A DNA stretch of 64,000 nucleotides from an uncultured Christensenella sp. (GTDB lineage: Bacteria > Bacillota > Clostridia > Christensenellales > Borkfalkiaceae): positions 124,001 through 188,000 of the forward strand of contig CAJUGI010000001.1 in assembly GCA_910586065.1 (NCBI GenBank), written 5' to 3'. The notes below the pieces were generated by a model that was given only the letters and a program-made list of their open reading frames with translations, had not been told where the DNA came from and made no database searches. The translations under genes were made by a program, and so were the position numbers. This document shows positions 53,277 through 61,570 of the stretch, in pieces (position 1 is the first letter of the stretch; the number at the start of each line of letters is the position of its first letter).

Positions 53277-54428
53277 TTGATAACCATTGAAAATGCCGAT
53301 AAGGCGTTAAAAGATTATTATCTGGGCGCCGTAACGGCGCAACTCAACGACAATATTTCACCATTCTTTTCGGCAATAGAAAAGACCGCCGGTCACGTTT
53401 ACGGCAAGGACGTAAGTTTGTCCGTCGTACGCGGCAATTGCGGAAGCATAGTGGCGGGCGATGAAGACGGCGCTCTTCCCGACCCTTATAAAAACAGATA
53501 TCTTCAAATAACGGTGCCTTTGAAAAACCTTTACGGCACGATAGAGGTGAGCGACAAAGCGCTTAAAGCCTCGCGCGAGGCTTCCGGAGCCTTCGTCAAT
53601 CTTGTAAATGCGGAAATGGACGGGCTTATAGCAAGCGCAAGACAGAATTTCAGCCGTATGCTCTTCGGCGACGGTACTGGCAAGCTGTGTAAAATCGTGT
53701 CCGGAGTAAGCGATTCGGTTTATAAAGTGGACGGCGCAAAGGAATACTTTGCAGGAATGCGCGTTACCGTTCCCGCGGCAAGCGGCGTATTGGGCGATTC
53801 GCTCGACTTATACATAACGGCTGTGGACAAGGCGAAGTCGGAAATTACCTTCAACCGCGACGTGCTCGACTCTATCACGGGCGAAACGGTTTACGTTTAC
53901 GGTTCTAAGGACAACGAGCTTTGCGGGCTTGGCGCTATCTTCGATTCGCCCTCGCTTTACGGTTATAAAAAATCGGACGAGCCGTATTTTGCCCCTTATA
54001 AGGCGGACGCGGGCGGAGCGATTACCGAAGAGAAACTTACCGACGTCCTGGATTATATGGAAGAGAATTTCAACAGCCGCATAAATATGATAATCTGTTC
54101 TTACAAGACGAGGAAAAAAATTGCGGCGCTCATTGCCGAAAACCGCCGCGTAGTTAACTCAACCGACGCGCACACGGGTTTTGGAGTCGTTACAGTGAAC
54201 GACGTGCCCGTCTATGCGGACAAGTACTGCCCAGACGACAGAGTGCTTTTTTTGAACACCGAAGATTTTTCGTTGAATCAGCTCTGCGACTGGGAGTGGT
54301 TAGAGGACGAAAGCGGAAAAATTTTAAAGCAGGTTCACGGCAAGGCCGCATACGGCGCAACGCTTGTAAAATACGCCGAGCTCATTTGCAAAAAACCCTG
54401 CGGTCAGGCGATGCTGGGAAATATTTAA
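53277..54428 (+). CDS. Phage major capsid protein
   Basis: 383 residues. HK97-fold-type layout: N-terminal extended segment, LKNLYGTIEVSDKALKASRE, a DGLIASARQNFSRMLFGDGTG spine helix region and a C-terminal MIICSYKTRKKI...VNDVPVYADKYCPDD domain, as in P22/phi29-like and related capsids. TTG start with AAGGAG in front. Follows the scaffold gene. Confidence 0.85.
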   Translation: MITIENADKALKDYYLGAVTAQLNDNISPFFSAIEKTAGHVYGKDVSLSVVRGNCGSIVAGDEDGALPDPYKNRYLQITVPLKNLYGTIEVSDKALKASREASGAFVNLVNAEMDGLIASARQNFSRMLFGDGTGKLCKIVSGVSDSVYKVDGAKEYFAGMRVTVPAASGVLGDSLDLYITAVDKAKSEITFNRDVLDSITGETVYVYGSKDNELCGLGAIFDSPSLYGYKKSDEPYFAPYKADAGGAITEEKLTDVLDYMEENFNSRINMIICSYKTRKKIAALIAENRRVVNSTDAHTGFGVVTVNDVPVYADKYCPDDRVLFLNTEDFSLNQLCDWEWLEDESGKILKQVHGKAAYGATLVKYAELICKKPCGQAMLGNI

Positions 54429-54457
54429 CCCTGCGCGCAGAAAATACCGCCCCGCAC

Positions 54458-54480
54458 TCCCTCTTTTTAAGGGGGAGTAA
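54458..54480 (+). repeat. Hairpin before the adaptor gene
   Basis: CTCCC...GGGGGAG inverted repeat with a T/A-rich loop. A third short hairpin placed just ahead of a gene in this module. Confidence 0.4.
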
Positions 54481-54501
54481 AAGGGACGGAAGGGGGTGAA
54501 T

Positions 54502-55062
54502 ATGAAAATAAAAGAAATTATTTTAAGCGCGCTCAATCTCATCGGGCGCGGTGATATTGCGGCGGCGCTTGAAAAGGGAGAAGAGCTGACAACGGAGGCA
54601 AGCCACACGGCGGACACGCTTTTGTATTGCGTTAACTCCGTATTAGACGAGTTGGCAAGGTATTACTTTCCGCTTTCTCACACCGAAACAGTTAATTTAA
54701 TCGGCGGTAAGGCCGCGTTTGCGGATTTTACGTACAGACCGGTAAAAATACTGGGTATAACTTCAAACGGTAAAAAAACCGCATACAAAATATATCCTGC
54801 GTATTTAACCGCGGACGCGGTTCAAATCGAGGCGGAATACGAATACTCGCCCGATAAAAAGGGGCTGGACGACGACTGCGATTATTCAGGTCTGGAAGCC
54901 GGCGCGCGCCTGATTGCGACAGGGGCGGTTTCGGAGTTCTGCCTTTTAAACGGCGAAGTAAGCGGGGCTGAATACTGGGAAGGCGAATACCGCAGAGAAA
55001 TCGACCGCGCACGCGCAAGATTGCGGGGAAACATAAAGATTCCTCCCAGGAGGTGGGTGTGA
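54502..55062 (+). CDS. Probable head-tail adaptor protein
   Basis: 186 residues from ATG 54502, which follows AGGGGGTG. Helical N-terminal half with VNSVLDELARYYFPL, beta middle and a C-terminal AGARLIATGAVSEFCLLNGE helix like phage head-completion/adaptor proteins. Follows the capsid gene and overlaps the next gene by four bases. Confidence 0.6.
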   Translation: MKIKEIILSALNLIGRGDIAAALEKGEELTTEASHTADTLLYCVNSVLDELARYYFPLSHTETVNLIGGKAAFADFTYRPVKILGITSNGKKTAYKIYPAYLTADAVQIEAEYEYSPDKKGLDDDCDYSGLEAGARLIATGAVSEFCLLNGEVSGAEYWEGEYRREIDRARARLRGNIKIPPRRWV

Positions 55063-56279
55063 AATATCCCGAAACAAGCAAAAAAGAGGTAGACGTTACC
55101 GGCATAAGCGGCGCCGTAAAAATCGGATGCAGGACGGATAAGGGAATGATAATTCCGCAAGCGTTCAAATTCCGCGCAATCGAAGGCGCTCCGGAAAACG
55201 TTTTGTGGGCGGACTATTCCGTTTCCGCCGAAAGCTGTTTTGCTATGTCCGACGGAACGCTGTACGCGGCGCCGCTTTGCAAAAAGTTTGTTGCGGTAAC
55301 AGAGGTGGACGGCGAACCGTTTATGCTTGAAGAATACGACGGCGGGCGGCGCAAAACTTTTATAGTGAGCGGTGAAAAATACGCGGTTTTCGACGGGGAA
55401 ACTCATTCCGTAAACGCGTTTAGGTGCGGCATATATGCGGGCGTAACCAAGTGCGGAAGACTTTTTGGAGTTGATTCCGAAGATAAAACGCTTGTGCGCT
55501 GGACGGGAACGGACGGAATTAACGACCTGAAAGAAAGCATTGAAGGCGCCGGATGGATGCGCCTTGAAGGAGCGTTTGGAAACGTGCTGAACCTTGTTGT
55601 TGCAGGCGATTATCTGGTTGCCGTCCGCGAATACGGGCTGACAGCTATTAGCGCTTTCGGCGCGCCCGAAAATTTCAGGCAGATAAACGCCGTGCATAAG
55701 GCGCCGAGGATTTTTAAAAATACCGCCGTTGCCATAAACGGAAAACTGTATTTTTACACGGTAAAAGGTCTTTACTGCTTTGACGGCAACAAGATAGCCG
55801 AAGTGTTTGCGGACAGGCGGGGAATGCTAAATACTCCTACATATGCGGTGGCTTACGGTCAAAATTATTGCGTTTGCGGGTTTTCCGCGGCGCTTGGCCG
55901 CGAGGCGGTTTTAATATACGAAACTTTGGGCGGAGCGGCTTATTTTGCGGATATTCCCGCAAAAACTTTATGTGCGCACAACGGATTGATAGCTTTTACC
56001 GCCGCCGGCGCATATATTTCGGAAGCGGGCGGGGAATATACGTTTGAAAGCGGAGAAATTAATTTCGGCGATGCGCGCAAAAAGACCTTAACGGGAATTG
56101 AAATTTTGGGCGGCGCTGCGGACGTTGAAGTTACAAACGGCGTTGTTTCGCGCATATTAGGGGGTGTAAACGGCTTTGCACGCGTAAATTTAAGGGGCAA
56201 TCACTTTAAAATCACCTTAAAAGGCAAAGAAAAGTTAGGCGCGGTGAAAGCGTTTGCGGAGGTCGGTTATGGAATTTGA
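55059..56279 (+). CDS. Phage structural protein, beta-propeller-like
   Basis: 406 residues from GTG 55059, which lies 5 bases after AGGAGG and overlaps the previous stop (GTGA). Repeated short beta units (KYAVFDGETHSV, GKLYFYTVKGLYCFDGNKIAEVF) resemble tail-hub or stopper propeller proteins of short-tailed phages. No recognised catalytic motif. Role assigned by position. Confidence 0.5.
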   Translation: MKYPETSKKEVDVTGISGAVKIGCRTDKGMIIPQAFKFRAIEGAPENVLWADYSVSAESCFAMSDGTLYAAPLCKKFVAVTEVDGEPFMLEEYDGGRRKTFIVSGEKYAVFDGETHSVNAFRCGIYAGVTKCGRLFGVDSEDKTLVRWTGTDGINDLKESIEGAGWMRLEGAFGNVLNLVVAGDYLVAVREYGLTAISAFGAPENFRQINAVHKAPRIFKNTAVAINGKLYFYTVKGLYCFDGNKIAEVFADRRGMLNTPTYAVAYGQNYCVCGFSAALGREAVLIYETLGGAAYFADIPAKTLCAHNGLIAFTAAGAYISEAGGEYTFESGEINFGDARKKTLTGIEILGGAADVEVTNGVVSRILGGVNGFARVNLRGNHFKITLKGKEKLGAVKAFAEVGYGI

Positions 56280-56757
56280 CGTAATTGAAGTCACCGAAGA
56301 GGAGCTTAAAAATTTTACCGCGGTGCAGATGCAGCTTTTGCGCACCGCGCAAAAAAACAAAAACGCGCTTAGATATAAGCTGGAACAGGAACTCGAACTT
56401 TTTAAAAAGCTTGTGCTTACGGACGGAATGAAAAACTCGTCGCTTTACGAAGGAAAACGCGTCGGACTCGAAGCGGAGTTTAACCGTGAACTCGATATTA
56501 TAGTGGAACAGTTGAAATATGCGCTTAAGCTTAACGAACCTTTACCCGACGACGGCGGAGGAGACGAAAATACGGGGTATATCGTAGATTATTCACTGTC
56601 TTATACCGAGAGGTATAAGATTGTGCGCGACTATTACCTTGCCATACCCGACCCCGCCGAACGTATGGCTCTTTATACCAACGACGAGGTGGCTAAAAAA
56701 TATCTGCAGAGTTATTATTCCACGCTTTACGACGTGCTTTACACTTACAGTCAATAG
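56269..56757 (+). CDS. Unknown phage-module protein
   Basis: 162 residues from ATG 56269 (GGAGG upstream), overlapping the previous gene by 11 bases. N-terminal half is helical and Lys/Glu-rich, C-terminal third Tyr-rich (YLQSYYSTLYDVLYTYSQ). Last gene of the module; no family recognised. Confidence 0.45.
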   Translation: MEFDVIEVTEEELKNFTAVQMQLLRTAQKNKNALRYKLEQELELFKKLVLTDGMKNSSLYEGKRVGLEAEFNRELDIIVEQLKYALKLNEPLPDDGGGDENTGYIVDYSLSYTERYKIVRDYYLAIPDPAERMALYTNDEVAKKYLQSYYSTLYDVLYTYSQ

Positions 56758-56830
56758 TACGGTGCGGTTTTATAACCACGCATGGGGTTGAACCGCGGGG
56801 ATATCGGCTTACGTAATCTCTTTAAATTAC

Positions 56831-56859
56831 TTTACAAAAATCCGGGCGTTTGATATAAT
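56831..56859 (+). promoter_or_regulatory. Promoter giving a leaderless methyltransferase mRNA
   Basis: TTTACA (56831-56836), 17-base spacer, TATAAT (56854-56859). The ATG at 56867 is only 7 bases after the -10 and lacks a Shine-Dalgarno sequence. Confidence 0.75.
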
Positions 56860-56866
56860 AACTTTT

Positions 56867-57748
56867 ATGAAAATTGCCGACGATTGGGTTGATTATAAAA
56901 TACTTGCGACGTCCGACGGGATGAAACTGGAAAACTGGAAAGGCGTAGTTTTGCTCCGTCCGGACCCGCAGGTTATATGGAAAGGTCGGAACCTGTTTGC
57001 CGAAAAGGATATAAACGCCGTTTATCACCGCAGTGAAAAGGGCGGAGGCGGCTGGGAAAACCGCAAGCCTTTCCCCGCGGAGTGGACGGTTAATTATAAA
57101 GACCTTACTTTTAAAATCAAGCCGATGGGCTTTAAGCACACGGGGCTTTTCCCCGAACAGGCGGTAAACTGGAACGAACTCCGCCGCATTATTTCGCTGG
57201 CGAAAGCCGGGAACGAAAAGAAAGAAATAAAGGTTTTAAATCTGTTTGCCTACACGGGCGCGGCTTCGGTTGCTTGTGCAAAAGCCGGCGCATTGGTCAC
57301 ACACGTTGACGCGGCTAAGGGAATGGTTGAACGCGCGGGCGAAAATGCAAGGCTTTCGGGCGTGGAGAGCGGGATTCGCTACATAATAGACGACTGCAAC
57401 AAGTTCGTTGCAAGGGAGCTAAGGCGCGGCAACCGATACGACGGAATAATAATGGACCCACCGAGTTACGGCAGGGGTCCCGGCGGCGAGATGTGGAAGA
57501 TAGAGCGCGACCTCTTCGCGTTTGTGCAGACTTGCGCAAAGTTGCTTTCGGAAAAGCCTCTGTTTTTCTTAATAAACAGCTACACCACCGGGCTGCAACC
57601 CGCAGTTTTAAAAAATATTTTAACGCTTGCGCTCAAAGATTTAAAGGGCGGCACGGCGGCTTATGAAGTCGGAATCGCAACCGACGAGGGCATACCGCTT
57701 CCGTGTGGCGCAAGCGGGCTTTTTACGGGAGAAGGTTATGGAGAATGA
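56867..57748 (+). CDS. Class I SAM-dependent methyltransferase, RlmI/RlmK-like
   Basis: 293 residues; Rossmann methyltransferase likely acting on rRNA. SAM-binding LNLFAYTGAASVACAKAGA, acidic HVDAAKGM, and the IMDPPSYGRGPGGE catalytic loop are as in the YccW/RlmI-like group (PF10672 type). The N-terminal LRRP-type segment (VVLLRPDPQVIW) supports the early start. The next gene overlaps by 11 bases, so the two RNA-modifying enzymes are co-expressed. Confidence 0.88.
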   Translation: MKIADDWVDYKILATSDGMKLENWKGVVLLRPDPQVIWKGRNLFAEKDINAVYHRSEKGGGGWENRKPFPAEWTVNYKDLTFKIKPMGFKHTGLFPEQAVNWNELRRIISLAKAGNEKKEIKVLNLFAYTGAASVACAKAGALVTHVDAAKGMVERAGENARLSGVESGIRYIIDDCNKFVARELRRGNRYDGIIMDPPSYGRGPGGEMWKIERDLFAFVQTCAKLLSEKPLFFLINSYTTGLQPAVLKNILTLALKDLKGGTAAYEVGIATDEGIPLPCGASGLFTGEGYGE

Positions 57749-58424
57749 ACTTAATATAATTTACGAGGACAACCATATAATCGTAGTTTTAAAGCCGCAA
57801 ATGCTTGCGTGCTGCCCCGACGAAAGCGGAGATAAGAACCTTTTGGATATGATAAAGGAATATTTAAAGGTAACTTATAACAAACCCGGCAACGCGTATG
57901 TCGGGCTTGTTCACCGACTCGACAGACCAACGGGCGGGGTGATGGTTTTTGCAAAAACTTCAAAGGCGGCGACAAGACTATCCGACCAGATGAAAAACGG
58001 CGGTTTCGAAAAACGCTACTTTGCGGTTTTGAACGGCGTGCCGCAAAAGAATACGGCTACGCTTGAAAATTATTTAAGGAAAAATTCCGTAAACAATATG
58101 GTTTACGTTTGCACGCCTTCGGAAGAGGGAGCAAAGCGCGCGCTGTTGTCATACGAAATAAAGGGTGCGGCGGCGGGTCTTTCGCTTGCGGAAATAAACC
58201 TGCATACCGGCAGAACTCATCAGATACGCGTTCAGACTGCGGCGATAAACTGCCCCGTTTACGGCGATATGCGCTACGGCGGTGAAAAAGCTGTGAAGGG
58301 CAAGCTTGCGCTTTGGGCGTATTCTTTAAGGTTTACGCACCCCACCACAGGCGAAGCGCTCCGCTTTATAATAGAGCCGCCAAAGGAAGAAGCTCCCTGG
58401 AAATTGTTCGAAATAACCGTTTAA
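57738..58424 (+). CDS. RluA-family pseudouridine synthase
   Basis: 228 residues from ATG 57738, inside the end of the methyltransferase gene. Isomerises uridine to pseudouridine in rRNA or tRNA. The catalytic motif HRLDRPTGGVMVFAKT holds the essential Asp. GRTHQIRVQ and VYGDMRYGG are family signatures. No S4 domain, so it is of the short RluA/RluD-like type without S4; exact target unknown. Confidence 0.92.
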   Translation: MENELNIIYEDNHIIVVLKPQMLACCPDESGDKNLLDMIKEYLKVTYNKPGNAYVGLVHRLDRPTGGVMVFAKTSKAATRLSDQMKNGGFEKRYFAVLNGVPQKNTATLENYLRKNSVNNMVYVCTPSEEGAKRALLSYEIKGAAAGLSLAEINLHTGRTHQIRVQTAAINCPVYGDMRYGGEKAVKGKLALWAYSLRFTHPTTGEALRFIIEPPKEEAPWKLFEITV

Positions 58425-58428
58425 CGGC

Positions 58429-58460
58429 AAAAAACGCGGAAAATTTCCGCGTTTTTTATT
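58429..58460 (+). terminator. Terminator of the RNA-modification operon
   Basis: Near-perfect palindrome of 14-base arms (58429-58442 and 58444-58457) with A runs before and T runs after; works in either direction. Confidence 0.88.
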
Positions 58461-58468
58461 AAAATCCG

Positions 58469-58528
58469 ACTCTACGAAACGTAGAGTTAGTGTTTTTCGG
58501 TTATTTAGAAATTTCTACGGCGGGTAGA
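58469..58528. promoter_or_regulatory. Two inverted repeats, probable XRE operators
   Basis: ACTCTACG-AAA-CGTAGAGT (58469-58487) is a perfect 8-3-8 palindrome. A related TTCTAC-ggcgg-GTAGAA lies at about 58513-58529. Both share CTAC/GTAG half sites and precede the XRE gene, so autoregulation is likely. No clear -35 was found. Confidence 0.6.
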
Positions 58529-58596
58529 ATATAAGTAGGTTTACAAAATTTAACCTGCGTGTTAAAATCTGTCCGACAAACCGAAAGGAGAAAATT

Positions 58597-60708
58597 ATGG
58601 AACACAACATCGGCAAAACAATAGCGGCGCTGAGAAAGGAAAAAGGCTTTACGCAGGCAGAACTGGCGCAAAGGCTGAAAGTTTCGGACAAGGCCGTTTC
58701 GAAATGGGAAATAGGCGACGGGTTTCCCAGCATTGAATTTTTTCCCGCGCTTGCAAACGTTTTCGGAGTGACGACCGATTATTTGCTTACAGGAGTAAAG
58801 CAGGAACCGCAAAAGACCTGTTCCGATTTGGAGCTATGCGTTAAAAGCGGAAATATTCAACGCGCCTTAAAGCTTTACGGTGAGCGCGACGAAAACGGCA
58901 AAAGCGTTTTGGACTATGCAATAGATTATAAAAACGTTGATATGGTAACTATGATGCTCAGCCCCGACGGATATCTTATCCGCTCGCGGCGGAATAAAAA
59001 TAACGGACAAAGAACCGCAGTTATAGTCGAAGATATGAGCTGTGCAGAGCAAACGCGGTTTTTAAAAGAACTTTTGGGCGAATACAGCCTTTGTGAGTAT
59101 TATTCAGCCGTGTTGAAACTATTGCCGTTAAACTTAGAGCGCGATATCGCAAAAATGGTTTATTATTATAACGAAACAAATTTTTATTATGCCCGCCGCC
59201 GAGGTTTTGTTTTTAAACAGGAACTGCGTGAGAACGGCGCGATTGACGATGACACGAATGCTTCGGTACAGAGCGAAATTAAAGAGATTTGCGATTATCT
59301 TATTAAAAATTATGAAGCTCTGCCGGAGGAACAAAAAGATTATTACTTCGGTAAAACCGACCATTCCACAAAGCGCTTCGAGTGCTGGAAGTTTGCATAT
59401 CCTGATTTTATCGCGTGCGCATATGAGCACGGCGCAACCGAGCTTTTTAAAAAGCTTTTAAAAAATTATGAAGAAAAGGTTTATACGGCGGCTTTCAAAT
59501 TCGATTTAACCACGCTTTTAAAGCCGTTGATGCACAGCTATGAAAACAACAAGGACGCATTTAACTTAATTTATACGGTTTTTAAAGAAGATAAGGGTGT
59601 TTGGGAAAAAGAACCGGAGTTTTTAAAGTTTATTTTAAACGTATATAAAAAATACGGCAAAGCCGAGGGCGACAAGCTGAATATAATAGCCGGCAATCAT
59701 TATTCCGAAGATGAAATCCGCTGTTTTTATATCGAAAATGACAAAACCAAAACCAAGGCGCAAAAGCTGGAAGAAAAGTGCGCGTACAAAGGAATTTTGT
59801 GGATTGACAGAGCGCTTGAAACCGATGACGCGGCTTTTGTTAAGAGGATGTTTAAAAATTATGCGTTGACTTTGGCGGAAACGCTTGAAAACGACGTAAA
59901 ATGCCGTAACTATGAAAAATTGTTCAAATTTGCGGCGGATAATGTGTGCGAAAAGGAAAATTGCGGGTTTGACGGATTTTTATTGCAAATTTTAAAGGCG
60001 GCAAGTTTTGCGGACGCGGCAAAAATCCCAGAATTTGTTGCGGAATACGGACAAAGCGCAATAGACGGTCAGTTCGTCTATAACGACGGCGCCGTGTTCG
60101 ACGCAATTCCCAAAACGGTTAATAACGACAATTTATTAAGTGAAATTTTAAAAGCAAATTTGGAGCGTTTGACAGATTATAACATCGACCTGGCGCAAAA
60201 AGAATATTGCAGTAAAAATAAAATAAGTGGTGATATGTTCCGCAGCAGCGGTTATTACAGACGCGGCGCTTACGAGCGGAGAGTTCCGGATTTGAAACAC
60301 AACGTGATAAATGATTTTTTAAACGGTTATAAAACCGAAATATTAAGCAAGCTTACCGCCGCGGAAGAGGCGAAAAACGCAAAGACCGACGACGGTAAAT
60401 TCAATTACCTTACAAAAGAATATTTTAGTAAGCTTTTAAAGGAAAGCGACGTTGAAACGGTTGTAATAAAACTTTGCGTAAAGTTGGAAGCGTACTTTAA
60501 ATTCAATCTCGGTTACGCTGGCAATCTTTACGAAATGATGGATAAATACTGCGATAAAATTGGGCAGAACTCGCCGGTTGCAAGCACTTTAAACAATTTG
60601 CGAAAGGCGCGCAACAGCGTAACCCACGCCGCCGAAAAAACTAAAATAACCGAAAACGAAGTAAACGGCTACATGGAAACGGTTTTCAAAATAACGGAGG
60701 AAAAATAA
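58597..60708 (+). CDS. XRE regulator with helical repeats and C-terminal HEPN-like domain
   Basis: 703 residues. N-terminal XRE HTH: IGKTIAALRKEKGFTQAELA and KVSDKAVSKWEIGDGFPS. Residues ~75-135 look ankyrin-like (LDYAIDYKNVDMVTMML) and the next ~430 are helical without recognised motifs. The last ~90 residues (VIKLCVKLEAYFKFNLGYAG, then RKARNSVTHA) fit the HEPN/DUF4145 type. RNSVTH at 672-677 matches the Rx4H signature of HEPN ribonucleases, with the Asn usual after the Arg. Start follows AAAGGAG. DNA binding and possible RNase are therefore in one chain, like a fused toxin-antitoxin or a phage-responsive effector. Activity unproven. Confidence 0.7.
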   Translation: MEHNIGKTIAALRKEKGFTQAELAQRLKVSDKAVSKWEIGDGFPSIEFFPALANVFGVTTDYLLTGVKQEPQKTCSDLELCVKSGNIQRALKLYGERDENGKSVLDYAIDYKNVDMVTMMLSPDGYLIRSRRNKNNGQRTAVIVEDMSCAEQTRFLKELLGEYSLCEYYSAVLKLLPLNLERDIAKMVYYYNETNFYYARRRGFVFKQELRENGAIDDDTNASVQSEIKEICDYLIKNYEALPEEQKDYYFGKTDHSTKRFECWKFAYPDFIACAYEHGATELFKKLLKNYEEKVYTAAFKFDLTTLLKPLMHSYENNKDAFNLIYTVFKEDKGVWEKEPEFLKFILNVYKKYGKAEGDKLNIIAGNHYSEDEIRCFYIENDKTKTKAQKLEEKCAYKGILWIDRALETDDAAFVKRMFKNYALTLAETLENDVKCRNYEKLFKFAADNVCEKENCGFDGFLLQILKAASFADAAKIPEFVAEYGQSAIDGQFVYNDGAVFDAIPKTVNNDNLLSEILKANLERLTDYNIDLAQKEYCSKNKISGDMFRSSGYYRRGAYERRVPDLKHNVINDFLNGYKTEILSKLTAAEEAKNAKTDDGKFNYLTKEYFSKLLKESDVETVVIKLCVKLEAYFKFNLGYAGNLYEMMDKYCDKIGQNSPVASTLNNLRKARNSVTHAAEKTKITENEVNGYMETVFKITEEK

Positions 60709-61488
60709 GTGGATAAGTATCAGAATATTTTTTTCGAATACGCCTTTAATGATTATAAAAAACAAGAACTGCATTTAAAAAATATAACTTCGCTAAAAAG
60801 CGGCGAAGTTTGCGGTGATTTTGATATCGCAAACGAAAAGGTAAACGTAAACTGGGAAAAGGACATAACTTCAACCGTTTATAAAGGCTGTATTCCGGCT
60901 TTTTACCGCGATACTCTCGTTTTTAAATCGGCGTACGTTTCTTACGGCGGCGAGTGGGAGGAGACTGCTCTTACCGAATGCGCAACCGAAAGCCGCGGCA
61001 GGGGATACGAAAAACTCGGCTATGAATTTAAGTTCGACTTTGATAACCGTATAAAGAAAATCAGACTGTGCCTTGCCGGCGGGCTTGCAGACGACCTGAT
61101 TTTAAACGTAACCTACAGCGAAACCGACAAAGAAGCTTATTATAAAGCTCAACGCGAGTTCGAACGTAAAAAACTTATCGACGGCGCGAATATAGAGTAT
61201 AACGGTTGTATGAATTTTATTGCCGTTTACTTTACGCCCTGTAACGAAAATTACGCAAGCGCGGAAATGGACTTGTTCTGGGGCGAAGATAAATTTATGG
61301 CAACGTATAAATCCGTTCCCAATAATTTTTCTTTAATGGCAATGGGGTTAAGGCACGGGGAGTATAACTTTGTTTTCCGCCAAAAAGATAAAAGCGGAAA
61401 GATTATTTTTCAAACGGATAAAATTCCCGTAAAGGTAAGCGACAGTTCCGACCGTAAAAACTATGTTTATAAACTTCACTATATTTAA
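60709..61488 (+). CDS. Unknown partner of the XRE-HEPN protein
   Basis: 259 residues, GTG start directly after the previous stop; GGAGG lies inside the end of the upstream gene, so the two are coupled. Predominantly beta, with aromatic-rich segments (WEKDITSTVYKG, MNFIAVYFTP, HGEYNFVFRQKDKSGK). No signal peptide or known motif. It may be an immunity, sensing or regulatory partner. Confidence 0.55.
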   Translation: MDKYQNIFFEYAFNDYKKQELHLKNITSLKSGEVCGDFDIANEKVNVNWEKDITSTVYKGCIPAFYRDTLVFKSAYVSYGGEWEETALTECATESRGRGYEKLGYEFKFDFDNRIKKIRLCLAGGLADDLILNVTYSETDKEAYYKAQREFERKKLIDGANIEYNGCMNFIAVYFTPCNENYASAEMDLFWGEDKFMATYKSVPNNFSLMAMGLRHGEYNFVFRQKDKSGKIIFQTDKIPVKVSDSSDRKNYVYKLHYI

Positions 61489-61496
61489 AAGTCAAA

Positions 61497-61535
61497 AAAA
61501 CGGCGCGGCTGAAATTTTCAGCCGCGCCGTTTAAA
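61497..61535. terminator. Bidirectional terminator
   Basis: Palindrome with 16-bp arms centred at 61515, A run before and T run after. Separates the XRE operon from the convergent phosphoglycerate mutase gene. Confidence 0.88.
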
Positions 61536-61570
61536 ATTATATCAGATTTTTGTTGCCGTTTTTGTTTTTA

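Noticed and set aside
58597-58800. Stand-alone phage-type repressor
   Set aside because: The HTH is continuous with a 703-residue protein and is not a separate short gene, and the frame shows no break.
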